From positions 7,011,063 to 7,075,062 of the forward strand of contig NZ_CP030287.1 of NCBI RefSeq assembly GCF_003287935.1: 64,000 nt of DNA, in the 5' to 3' direction. Position numbers and translations under genes: made by a program. The notes beneath the pieces were generated by a model. The model did not search any database. It was not told where the DNA came from and saw nothing but the letters and a program-made list of their open reading frames with translations. The DNA comes from Streptomyces sp. ICC1 (lineage in GTDB: Bacteria > Actinomycetota > Actinomycetes > Streptomycetales > Streptomycetaceae). Shown one piece after another: positions 42,547 to 50,603 of this stretch. Numbering within the stretch: position 1 is the stretch's first letter; every line of letters starts with the position of its first letter.

Positions 42547-42939
42547 CTACTCCGCGTACCGGGCGCGCAGCGCGTCCAGCGACGCCGCCGTCGCCTCCTC
42601 GAAGGTCAGGCCCAGCCGCCGCGCCCGCTCCGCATAGGCCTGCGCGGCGGTGGCCGCCTCGCGGAAGGCCCCGTCGCCCGCCGCCGCGACGAAGCTGCCG
42701 GCCCGGCCCCGCGTCTCGATCACCCCGTCGGCCTCCAGCACCCGGTAGGCCTTGGCGACCGTGTTCGCCGCCAGCCCGAGCTCTTCCGCGAGGCCCCGCA
42801 CCGTCGGCAGTTTGAATCCGGCGGGCAGCCGTCCCTCCCGCGCGCCCTCGGCGATCTGGGCGCGCAGCTGCTCGTACGGGGCCGCCGCACCGGCCGCGCC
42901 GTCGATGCGGATCTTCAGGTTCGTGGAAGTCGGTGTCAC
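42547..42939 (-). CDS. YtrA-subfamily GntR regulator
   Basis: Short regulator of 130 residues: winged helix at the N-terminus (APYEQLRAQIAEGAREGRLP ... LPTVRGLAEELGLAANTVAK, VIETRGRAGSFV) and only a ~50-residue helical tail for dimerisation. Regulators of this size usually control adjacent ABC transporter genes, but none is present; the gene is divergent from a GNAT acetyltransferase with an 82-base gap, making that gene a plausible target. Confidence 0.85.
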   Translation of the reverse strand: MTPTSTNLKIRIDGAAGAAAPYEQLRAQIAEGAREGRLPAGFKLPTVRGLAEELGLAANTVAKAYRVLEADGVIETRGRAGSFVAAAGDGAFREAATAAQAYAERARRLGLTFEEATAASLDALRARYAE

Positions 42940-43021
42940 GCGGCCGATTGTCCCCCATCGGACCGGGCGGCGGCCCGAAATTCACGCGCGCGCTCCCCGA
43001 CCCACCCGTACCGTCACGCAC

Positions 43022-43959
43022 ATGACCGCAACGATCCGGGACCTGCGCCCGAACGACCCGGACGACGCCGAGTCAGTGGTGCGCGTGCGCCGCTCGGCCC
43101 TGCCCTTCATGATCTGCACCGCGAGCGGAGTGGCCTTCGAGCTCGCCTCCGCCCACCCCGACAAGCGCTACCGCATCCTCGTCGCCGAGACCGGCGACGG
43201 CCGGGTGGCCGGCACGGCGCAGGTCGGCATCGCCTACACCAGCCCCGAGCCGGGGCAGGGCTTCGTCAACGCCTACGTAGACCCGGACCTGCGCGGACTC
43301 GGCGCCGGGCGCGCCCTGCTGCGCGCGGCCGAGGAGCACCTCGCCGCCGAGGGCGGGACGGACTCGTACGCCTGGGTCCTGGACGAGCCGGCCCACCGCG
43401 CCTTCGCCGAGCGCGCCGGCTACCGCGCCTCCCGGTCCGCGCACTTCCTGCGCCGCGACCTCGCCGGGGCCGGCCTGCCGGCCCTCCCCCGGGACCTGCC
43501 GGCCGGCGTCGAGCTGCGCCCCGGCTCCGCTTTCACCGCCGATCCGCGCCCGCTCTTCGAGGCCGACGCGGCGGCGAGCCTCGACGAACCGGGCGACGTC
43601 GTGACGGAGTTCGACGACTACGAGGACTGGCTCCGGCACACCTGGAACCACCCGTACCTCGACCGGGGCCTCACCACCGTGGTCCTGGTGGACGGCGAGG
43701 TGGCCGCCTTCACCGCCGCCCACACGGACGGGGTCACCCGCTACTCCTCCGCCATGACCGGCACCCTGCGCGCGTTCCGCGGCCGCGGGCTGGCCCGGCT
43801 CGCCAAGAGCGACTCGCTGCTGCGGGCCCGGGCGGCCGGCTACACGGAGGCGTTCACCGGGAACGACACCGGCAACGCCCCGATGCTGGCCGTCAACACC
43901 TGGTTCGGCTACGAGATCTGCGCGACCGAGACCCGTTTCACCAAGCGACTGCCCCGAGG
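43022..43959 (+). CDS. GNAT N-acetyltransferase, tandem domain (3' end cut)
   Basis: About 312 residues visible. Two GNAT folds follow each other: the first has VAGTAQVGIAYTSPEPGQGF and DLRGLGAGRALLRAAEEHLA (acetyl-CoA loop), the second has VLVDGEVAAFTAAHTDGVTR and FRGRGLARLAKSDSLLRARA with TEAFTGNDTGNAPMLAVNTW. Sequence ends at TRFTKRLPR where Nextera adapter begins, so perhaps only a handful of residues is missing. Tandem GNATs of this kind acetylate small amines or antibiotics; the substrate is unknown. Confidence 0.8.
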
Positions 43960-43978
43960 CTGCCTCTTACACACATCT
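43960..43978 (-). other. Nextera mosaic-end remnant at a contig junction
   Basis: CTGCCTCTTACACACATCT matches the reverse mosaic end at 17 of 19 positions. It closes the contig on its left (block D); block E starts immediately after with unrelated coding sequence in another frame. Confidence 0.9.
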
Positions 43979-43979
43979 G

Positions 43980-45599
43980 CCGCTCGCCGGCCCCCCGGCC
44001 GTCGCCGACCCCCGGGACGTCGCCGACCTCCTCGGCTCCCTCGTCGACAAGTCCCTCGTCCTCGCCGAACCCGCCGGCCCGGCCGGCATGCGCTACCGCA
44101 TGCTCGAAACCATCCACGAGTACGTCACCGAGCGCGCCGCGGCCGAACCCGCCGCCCGCGCCCGTACCGCCCGTCGCCACGCCGCCCACTTCACGGCCCT
44201 CGCCGAAGAAGCCGAACCCCTGCTCCGCTCCGCCGCCCAGCTCCCCTGGATCCGCCGGATCGAGACCGAGCTCGACAACCTCCGCGCGGCCCTCCACACC
44301 GCCCTCACCCACCACGACGTCGACACCGCCCACCGCCTCAACTTCGCCCTCGGCTGGTTCTGGTGGCTGCGCAACTACCGCGACGAGGGCGCCGAGTGGA
44401 CCGACCGGGTCCTCGCCGTCACCCCGCCCGACCCGCCCGTGGGCTCAGCGCACCACTGGAGCCTCATGCGCCTCCAGGTGCTCCACATCTTCCTGGTGGC
44501 CGAGGGCCGCGACACGGTGCCGTTCCGCACCCCGGAGTACGCCGCCCTCTCGGCCCGCATCACCGAGGCCTTCGGCCGCGGCGGCCCCGAGACGGCCCGC
44601 TTCCCCGGCATGCTCTGGCCCATGGCCTCGTTCCTCACGGGCGACGTCCTCGACTTCCACGCCCACCTCGACACGACCGTCGAGGCCTGCCGCCGCCACG
44701 GCGGCGACTGGGAGCTCGGCGTCACCCTCATGCTCCGCACCCACGTCGCCATCGACATCACCGGCGGCCTGCCCACCGTCGACGCGGACATCGCGGAACT
44801 GCACGAGATCGCCCACCGGGTCGGCGACCGCTGGACCCGTTCCCAGGTGGCCAGCGCGGCCGGCGAACTGGCCCTCTCCCGCGGCCGGTACGCCACCGCC
44901 CGCACCGAGTACGAGGAGTGCCTGCGCCTGGCCCGCGAGGTCGGGGCGCACATCGAAGCGCCCTTCGCGCTCGTCCGCATCGCCGAAGCGTCGTTCTGCG
45001 CCGGGGACTTCGACGAGGCGGAGCGGCTGCTGGACCAGGCCGACCGGGAGGCCGAACAGTACGGCGGGGTGTATGACGTGCTCTCCTACAGCCACCTGGT
45101 CGCCTCGCTGATCGCGCTCTTCCGGGGCGATCTCGGCCGGGCACGCAGCGAGTGCGATCTGGCCCGCGCCTCGGCCGGGAAGTTCACCGGGCCCCCGCAG
45201 CTCACCGCCGGCATCGACAACATCGGCGCCGTCCTCGCCGCCCGGGAGCACGGCCCCGAGGCCGGCCTGGTCCTGATCGCCCCCGCCCTGGCCGCCGCCG
45301 TCGCCGGGCACTGCGCGGAGCGGGTCCTCGCCGCGCTCGCCGAGACCGCCGCCGGTCAGCTGGCCGCCGCCGACCGGCCCGCCGAGGCGGTACGGGTCTT
45401 CGCGGCCGCCACCGCCTGGCGCGCGGGCCACCCGCGCTCGGTCCCGGAGGCGGCCGCCCTGGCCGACCTCCCCCACCGCACCCTCGCAGCGCTCGGCCCG
45501 GAGCGGTACGCCGGGGAGCAGGCGGCCGGCGCCGCCCTCGGCCCGCCCGAGGCGGCGGAGCTCCTGACCAGCACGGTCCTGGCCCTCACCGGCACCTGA
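43980..45599 (+). CDS. AfsR/LuxR-type large regulator, C-terminal part (5' end lost)
   Basis: About 540 residues of the C-terminal region of a SARP/AfsR-like or LAL-like regulator. The first visible residues (DPRDVADLLGSLVDKSLVLA, then MRYRMLETIHEYVTERAAAE) are the winged-helix end of an NB-ARC-type ATPase. The rest is TPR repeats (LALSRGRYATARTEYEECLR, ASFCAGDFDEAERLLDQADR). The DNA-binding and nucleotide-binding domains lie beyond the contig break. An ATG at 44088 would produce only the TPR part and is not the real start. Relatives activate antibiotic clusters. Confidence 0.78.
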   Translation, partial: PLAGPPAVADPRDVADLLGSLVDKSLVLAEPAGPAGMRYRMLETIHEYVTERAAAEPAARARTARRHAAHFTALAEEAEPLLRSAAQLPWIRRIETELDNLRAALHTALTHHDVDTAHRLNFALGWFWWLRNYRDEGAEWTDRVLAVTPPDPPVGSAHHWSLMRLQVLHIFLVAEGRDTVPFRTPEYAALSARITEAFGRGGPETARFPGMLWPMASFLTGDVLDFHAHLDTTVEACRRHGGDWELGVTLMLRTHVAIDITGGLPTVDADIAELHEIAHRVGDRWTRSQVASAAGELALSRGRYATARTEYEECLRLAREVGAHIEAPFALVRIAEASFCAGDFDEAERLLDQADREAEQYGGVYDVLSYSHLVASLIALFRGDLGRARSECDLARASAGKFTGPPQLTAGIDNIGAVLAAREHGPEAGLVLIAPALAAAVAGHCAERVLAALAETAAGQLAAADRPAEAVRVFAAATAWRAGHPRSVPEAAALADLPHRTLAALGPERYAGEQAAGAALGPPEAAELLTSTVLALTGT

Positions 45600-45626
45600 C
45601 GGCGCCCGGAAACCCGACGGCCGCGG

Positions 45627-47561
45627 TCAGCGGCAGCTGATGACGGAGTCGGCCCAGCTCGCCAGCGTCGGCAGCCGGCCGTCCCCGGCCCGCTCCACGA
45701 CCAGGCGCAGCGTCTTGTGCCCGGCCAGGGAGACGGACACGCCCACCGCCGGGTCCTCGTAGCCGAGCGCCCGGGACTGCCACAGGCGCTGCCCGTCCGC
45801 GTACACGGAGAAGCGCACCTCGCCGTCCGTGAGCACCGACAGGCCGTCCACGCCGGCCCGCGAGGAGAAGCTCGCGCACTGGCGGTTGAGTGCGATCTTC
45901 ACGGAGGAGCGGGAGTTGACGGTGATCCCGTGCGTGAAGCGCTGCCCGCCGATCTGCGGTCCCCAGCGCTGCCACACCCAGCTGCTGCGCCAGGTCTGGA
46001 GCTCCGGGCCGCTGTGGTCCCCGTAGACGGAGTGGACCAGCCCGGACAGCCGGAACCCCTCCGGGGCCTGCGGCGGCGGGGTGGGCGTCGGCTTCGGCTT
46101 GGGGCTCGTGCTGCGGCTCGGGCTCGGGCCGGGCGAGGGCCGCTCCCGGCTCGGCGAGGCCTTCGGCACGGCCGGCGGCGCCTTGGCCGACGGCGGCGGG
46201 GGAGTGCTGGCCCGCGGCGGCGGTACGGAGCCGCGCGCCGCCGAAGGCTGCGCGGCGGGCGGGCTCGGCTCCTGCGCGGCGGGCGCGGAACTCACCGGCA
46301 CCGGCCGGACCGGCGCCGCCACGCTCGGCGCGGCATCCGCCCGGGCCTGCGGCTCGGTGTCGTCACCGGCCAGTGCGAACACCTCTCCGGCGGCAGCGGC
46401 GACCACGACCCCGGCGGCGATGGCCGCCTTCGCGGGCAGCCCCAGCCCCTCCGAAGCCACGGCTCCGCCGACCCCGCCGGACCCGGCCGCACCACCCGCG
46501 GCCCCGGCTCCGGCACCTGCACCGGCCCCTGCGGTCGATCCGCCCGCGGCGGCCGCGGCGGCCCCGGCCCCGCCCGCGGCGACGGCCCCGCCCGCCACCA
46601 CTCCGGCGGCCTTGGCCGCGTACCCGGCGGCGAACCACCCGATGACGGCGACCGGAAGCAGCGCGGGAATGCCCGCGTTGACGTCTTTGAGCTCCCCGGC
46701 GGCGAGCCGGCACCGGGCGCACTCCTCCAGGTGCTTGCGCAGCCCCCGCTCGGCCCGCATGCGCAGCCCGCCGCGGGCGTACGCGCCGAGCCGGTCGGCG
46801 TACCGGGCGCAGTCCCCGCCCGAGCTCAGCGCGGTGCTCACATGGGCCTGCAAGTACGCCTGCTTGAGCCCTTCGCGGGCCCGGCTGGCCAGGACGGCGG
46901 TGGCGTTGGCGCTCAGCCCGAAGAGCGGGGCGATCGCGCTGGGAGAGGCTTCCTCGACGGTGGTGTGCCACAGCACGGCCTGCCACCGCTCGGGCAGGCT
47001 CCGGAAGGCCTGCATGGCGAGGGACTGCTCCGCCTCGCGCATCGCCCGTACGTCGGCGCCGAGTTCCAGGGTGTCGTCCCCGGTCAGCGGGACCGGGCCG
47101 TCACCGGATCCGGCCGACTGCTCCGCGAACAGCGCGAAGTCCTCGACCAGGTGCTCCCGCTTGGCGGTCTTCGCCCAGGCCGCGGCAACCCGGCGCACGG
47201 TGGTCAGCAGGTAGGCGCGCACCGACTGGTCCGGACCCGCCCCGCCCCGTACCGCCTGGAGGGTGCGGGCGAACACCTCGGCCGTCAGATCGTCGGCGGT
47301 GTGCCCGTCGCGACAGCAGGTGCGGGCGTAGCGGCGCACGGCATCGGCGTGCCGGCGGAACAGCTCCTCGTACGCACCGTCGTCGCCGGCGCGCATCCGG
47401 GCGATCAAATCCCCGTCGGACGGCGGGAGCTCTCCGCTCGACCCGGCGGCGTGGCGGCCACCCGGTTCGCGCTGCGCCGGGACCTGCCGGGCGGGCAGGC
47501 TGCCCGTCTCGACCTCGCCGCCGGCGCCACCGCGTGGCTCTTCACGCCCGTCACCGCTCAT
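45627..47561 (-). CDS. One-piece ECF sigma factor with zinc-finger anti-sigma and sugar-binding domain
   Basis: Protein of 644 residues that joins cytoplasmic and external functions. Residues ~45-225 are an ECF sigma factor (DGDLIARMRAGDDGAYEELF region 2; FRSLPERWQAVLWHTTVEEA region 4). An anti-sigma-like zinc finger follows (HLEECARC, about 290). Next come a membrane segment (LLPVAVIGWFAAGYAAKAAG), a Gly/Ala stretch, a second hydrophobic segment, a Pro/Ser/Lys-rich stalk, and a ~130-residue C-terminal NPCBM-like carbohydrate-binding domain (FRLSGLVHSVYGDHSGPELQ to SWADSVISC). ATG at 47561 is my choice; 47585 is possible. The layout suggests direct signalling from the cell surface. Confidence 0.8.
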   Translation of the reverse strand: MSGDGREEPRGGAGGEVETGSLPARQVPAQREPGGRHAAGSSGELPPSDGDLIARMRAGDDGAYEELFRRHADAVRRYARTCCRDGHTADDLTAEVFARTLQAVRGGAGPDQSVRAYLLTTVRRVAAAWAKTAKREHLVEDFALFAEQSAGSGDGPVPLTGDDTLELGADVRAMREAEQSLAMQAFRSLPERWQAVLWHTTVEEASPSAIAPLFGLSANATAVLASRAREGLKQAYLQAHVSTALSSGGDCARYADRLGAYARGGLRMRAERGLRKHLEECARCRLAAGELKDVNAGIPALLPVAVIGWFAAGYAAKAAGVVAGGAVAAGGAGAAAAAAGGSTAGAGAGAGAGAAGGAAGSGGVGGAVASEGLGLPAKAAIAAGVVVAAAAGEVFALAGDDTEPQARADAAPSVAAPVRPVPVSSAPAAQEPSPPAAQPSAARGSVPPPRASTPPPPSAKAPPAVPKASPSRERPSPGPSPSRSTSPKPKPTPTPPPQAPEGFRLSGLVHSVYGDHSGPELQTWRSSWVWQRWGPQIGGQRFTHGITVNSRSSVKIALNRQCASFSSRAGVDGLSVLTDGEVRFSVYADGQRLWQSRALGYEDPAVGVSVSLAGHKTLRLVVERAGDGRLPTLASWADSVISCR

Positions 47562-47744
47562 CGCGGAAGCCCCCGCACGACACACTCAACCGGTCCACCG
47601 ATCCAGCGTGTCACATGGCGGCCGCGCACCGGACCCGTCTCCACGCCATCCACTCGTCCGGGCAAGGTGCGGCGAATCGCCGTACGTCACCTCACCCGTT
47701 CGAGCGAGCGGCCGTTCGACGGACCCGGTTGACGCGACCACCAG

Positions 47745-47915
47745 TGCGGAGCCGCCCCCGGTGCGAAGCCGACCACCGCGCGGCGGCGACCACGCAGTGC
47801 GAAGCCGCCCTCCACTGCGAAGCCGACCACCGCTCGGCGGCAACCACCGCTCGGCGACGACCACCCAGTGCGAAGCCGACCACCCAGTGCGAAGCCCGAC
47901 CAGCAGCGCGGTGCC
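47745..47915. repeat. Degenerate AGTGCGAAGCCGACCACC repeat array
   Basis: Between the divergent ECF gene (47561) and convergent TetR gene end (47928), 170 bases consist of units AGTGCGAAGCCGACCACC and CTCGGCGGCAACCACC, with at least five AGTGCGAAG or CTGCGAAG cores. No gene is supported in 47562-47927; the promoter of the ECF gene must lie near 47600-47700. Confidence 0.7.
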
Positions 47916-47927
47916 CCGCCCCACCTG

Positions 47928-48719
47928 TCAGACGGTCCGGGAGCGCAGCCCCTCGAGCAGGATGTCGAGCAGCCGGGCCGAGGCCGCCGCCTGCTGCGCC
48001 GCGTCCGGCAGCGCGGGCGCCGCCGTGGCTATCACGAGCAGCACATCGGCCACCGTGACGTCGGCGCGCAGCTCGCCGGCCTCCCGGGCCCGGTCCACCA
48101 GACGGCCGACGACCTCCAGCAGCGCACCCGCGCCCGCGTCGTCCGAGGGTTCGTCCTCCAGGGAGGTCCGAGAACCCCCCACGACCCGCAGATCGGGCAC
48201 CCCGCCGGTGACGGCGGCCTGACGCTGGTGCGGGACGCGCGCGTCCCCGTCCTGCGCCCCGTCCTCGTCCGGCCCGCCGACCCGCAGCACCTGCGGCGGC
48301 AGCAGCCGCCCGGCGCCGGAGGCCACGGAGGTGCGCAGGAAGCGCGACAGCGCCTGCCACGGCTCCTCCTCCTGGCCGAGCGCGGTGCGCGCCTGCTCGG
48401 TCAGCCGGGAGGTCTCCTCCTCGGCTATGCGCCGGACCAGGACGTCCTTGCTCGGGAACCGCCGGTACACGGTGCCGACGCCGACCCGCGCACGGCGCGC
48501 GACGTCCTCCATCGGAGCCCCGTAGCCCAGCTCGCCGAAGACCTCGCGGGCCGCGCGCAGTACGTGTTCGAGGTTGCGCTGAGCGTCGACGCGCAGCGGC
48601 GTGGAGCGGCCCACGCCGTGCGTGGTGGGGCCGCCGGCCATCAGGCGGCCATTGTTTTCGGTCGAAGCCGTGGCTGTCGACAGTGCCGTGGCAGAAGCAT
48701 GGAAATCGGAAATGTGCAT
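47928..48719 (-). CDS. TetR-family regulator with extended N-terminus
   Basis: Protein of 263 residues. A ~40-residue extension precedes the helix-turn-helix (LEHVLRAAREVFGELGYGAP ... VGVGTVYRRFPSKDVLVRRI). The C-terminal domain has an acidic, probably disordered insert (GPDEDGAQDGDARVP) before the last helices (DVTVADVLLVIATAAPALPD). The start at 48719 is the first plausible ATG; a start near residue 27 (Met in GRLMAGG) is equally possible. A weak inverted repeat TTGA-N7-TCAA at 48834-48848 in the upstream region may be its operator. Confidence 0.78.
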   Translation of the reverse strand: MHISDFHASATALSTATASTENNGRLMAGGPTTHGVGRSTPLRVDAQRNLEHVLRAAREVFGELGYGAPMEDVARRARVGVGTVYRRFPSKDVLVRRIAEEETSRLTEQARTALGQEEEPWQALSRFLRTSVASGAGRLLPPQVLRVGGPDEDGAQDGDARVPHQRQAAVTGGVPDLRVVGGSRTSLEDEPSDDAGAGALLEVVGRLVDRAREAGELRADVTVADVLLVIATAAPALPDAAQQAAASARLLDILLEGLRSRTV

Positions 48720-49061
48720 GTGTATCCCCCGGTAATCTTATGTCTCCCCCCGGAGACACTCCCCGCCTTCGCATCGAGGGGGGCCACGGTCATGAGGGCC
48801 CTGGTCCTACTCCTCGACGAGATACGAACATAGTTGAGCCAGAGTCAATTCAGAAGAGGCAGCCCCGGACGGACCGCCGCCCGATCGGAGCATTCACCCC
48901 CACTTTTCCGTTCCAAGCCCCCGGAATCACCCGTTCCGCACGGCCTGACCTGCACACCTTCTCCTCCATCGGCACCCCCCGACAGCCCCGTCCCGCCTTC
49001 CCCGTCGGTCACACAATTTGTCGGGCCTGTGGACAAACTCCCGGCCACGTTGCGTCATGGG
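48720..49061. other. Divergent intergenic region, TetR gene and NDH-2
   Basis: These 342 bases contain no supportable gene. A short inverted repeat TTGA-GCCAGAG-TCAA lies at 48834-48848. The proline/serine-coding frame that runs through 48834-49060 ahead of the NDH-2 gene has no start signal and is likely untranslated leader. Confidence 0.4.
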
Positions 49062-50456
49062 ATGGTGAAGGCTGCTAACTCCCGGGGCACGGCCCCCGGT
49101 ACCCCGCCCCGTACGCGGATCCTCATCATCGGCGGCGGCTACGTAGGCATGTACACGGCACTCCGGCTCCAGCGAAAGCTGAGAACCGACGAGGCCGAGG
49201 TCACGGTGGTCACCCCCGAGCCCTACATGACGTACCAGCCCTTCCTCCCCGAAGCGGCCGCGGGCTCCATCTCACCGCGCCACGTGGTGGTCCCGCTGCG
49301 CCGCGTCCTCCCCAAATGCCGCATCCTCATCGGCGAGGCCCGGAGCATCGACCACTCCGCCCGGACCGCGACCGTCACCACCCTCGCCACCGAGGAGGAG
49401 GGCGGCGGCCCCGTGGTGATCGAGTACGACGAACTCGTCCTCGCCCCCGGATCCGTCTCCCGCACCCTCCCCATTCCGGGACTCGCGGAATACGCCATCG
49501 GATTCAAGACCGTGGAAGAGGCCATCGGCCTGCGCAACCACGTCATCGAGCAGATGGACATCGCCTCCTCCACCCGCGACCCCGCCATCCGCGACGCCGC
49601 CCTGACCTTCGTCTTCGTCGGCGGCGGCTACGCCGGCGTCGAAGCGCTCGGCGAGCTCGAGGACATGGCGCGCTACGCCGCCCGCTACTACCACAACGTC
49701 AAACCCGAGGACATGAAATGGGTGCTGGTCGAGGCCAGCGACCGGATCCTCCCCGAGGTCGGCCCCGAAATGGGCACCTACACGATCCGTGAACTGCGCC
49801 GCCGCGGCATCGACCTGCGCCTCGAGACCCGCCTCGAATCCTGCGAGAACCGCGTCGCCGTCCTCAGCGACGGCGCCCGCTTCCCCACCCGCACCGTCGT
49901 CTGGACCGCCGGCGTCAAACCGCACCCGATCCTCGCCGCCAGCGACCTGCCCAAGACCGACCGCGGCCGCCTCGCCTGCACCTCGTTCCTCACCGTCGAA
50001 GGCGTCGAACACGCCTGGGCGGCCGGCGACGCCGCCTCCGTCCCCGACATCACGGCACCGGAGAAGGGCACCGCCTGCGCGCCCAACGCCCAGCACGCCC
50101 TGCGCCAGGCCAAGGTCCTCGCCGACAACCTCGTCTCGTCCCTGCGCGGCGGACTCCTCACCGAGTACGCCCACAAGTACGCCGGATCCGTGGCCTCGCT
50201 CGGCCTCCACAAGGGCGTCGCCCACGTCTACGGCCGCAAGCTCAAGGGCTACCCGGCCTGGCTGATGCACCGCGCCTACCACCTCAGCCGCGTCCCCACC
50301 CTCAACCGCAAGACGCGCGTACTCGCCGAATGGACCCTCTCCGGACTCTTCAAGCGTGAGATCGTCTCCCTGGGATCCCTCGAACACCCCAGAGCAGAAT
50401 TCGAACTCGCCGCGGGCGGAGGCCCCAAGGACCCCCCGAAGAAGACCGAAGGCTGA
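49062..50456 (+). CDS. ndh: Type II NADH dehydrogenase (NDH-2)
   Basis: Membrane-associated FAD enzyme of 464 residues that passes electrons from NADH to menaquinone without proton pumping. The FAD-binding motif ILIIGGGYVGMYTA is near residue 20 and the NADH-binding motif FVFVGGGYAGVEALGELEDM near 185. MTYQPFLPEAAAGSISPRHV and the FAD-contacting VWTAGVKPHP ... AAGDAASVPD are typical. The C-terminus holds the amphipathic membrane-binding helices (VPTLNRKTRVLAEWTLSGLF). ATG at 49062 gives the normal family length; the ribosome site is weak. Confidence 0.9.
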   Translation: MVKAANSRGTAPGTPPRTRILIIGGGYVGMYTALRLQRKLRTDEAEVTVVTPEPYMTYQPFLPEAAAGSISPRHVVVPLRRVLPKCRILIGEARSIDHSARTATVTTLATEEEGGGPVVIEYDELVLAPGSVSRTLPIPGLAEYAIGFKTVEEAIGLRNHVIEQMDIASSTRDPAIRDAALTFVFVGGGYAGVEALGELEDMARYAARYYHNVKPEDMKWVLVEASDRILPEVGPEMGTYTIRELRRRGIDLRLETRLESCENRVAVLSDGARFPTRTVVWTAGVKPHPILAASDLPKTDRGRLACTSFLTVEGVEHAWAAGDAASVPDITAPEKGTACAPNAQHALRQAKVLADNLVSSLRGGLLTEYAHKYAGSVASLGLHKGVAHVYGRKLKGYPAWLMHRAYHLSRVPTLNRKTRVLAEWTLSGLFKREIVSLGSLEHPRAEFELAAGGGPKDPPKKTEG

Positions 50457-50603
50457 CGTCGTCAGTGCCGTCGGCCCCACCGGACGTGTGACCATAGGTG
50501 GGCTCACACCTGCACTGAGTGACATCAGCGTGACATCCGAGTGCCACCCGAGTGCCACCGAGTGACACAGCGACCACGAGCGACACCACGAGGCTTGAAC
50601 GCA

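Noticed and set aside
47745..47915. CRISPR array
   Set aside because: Repeats are short, degenerate and irregularly spaced, without unique spacers of constant length and without cas genes.
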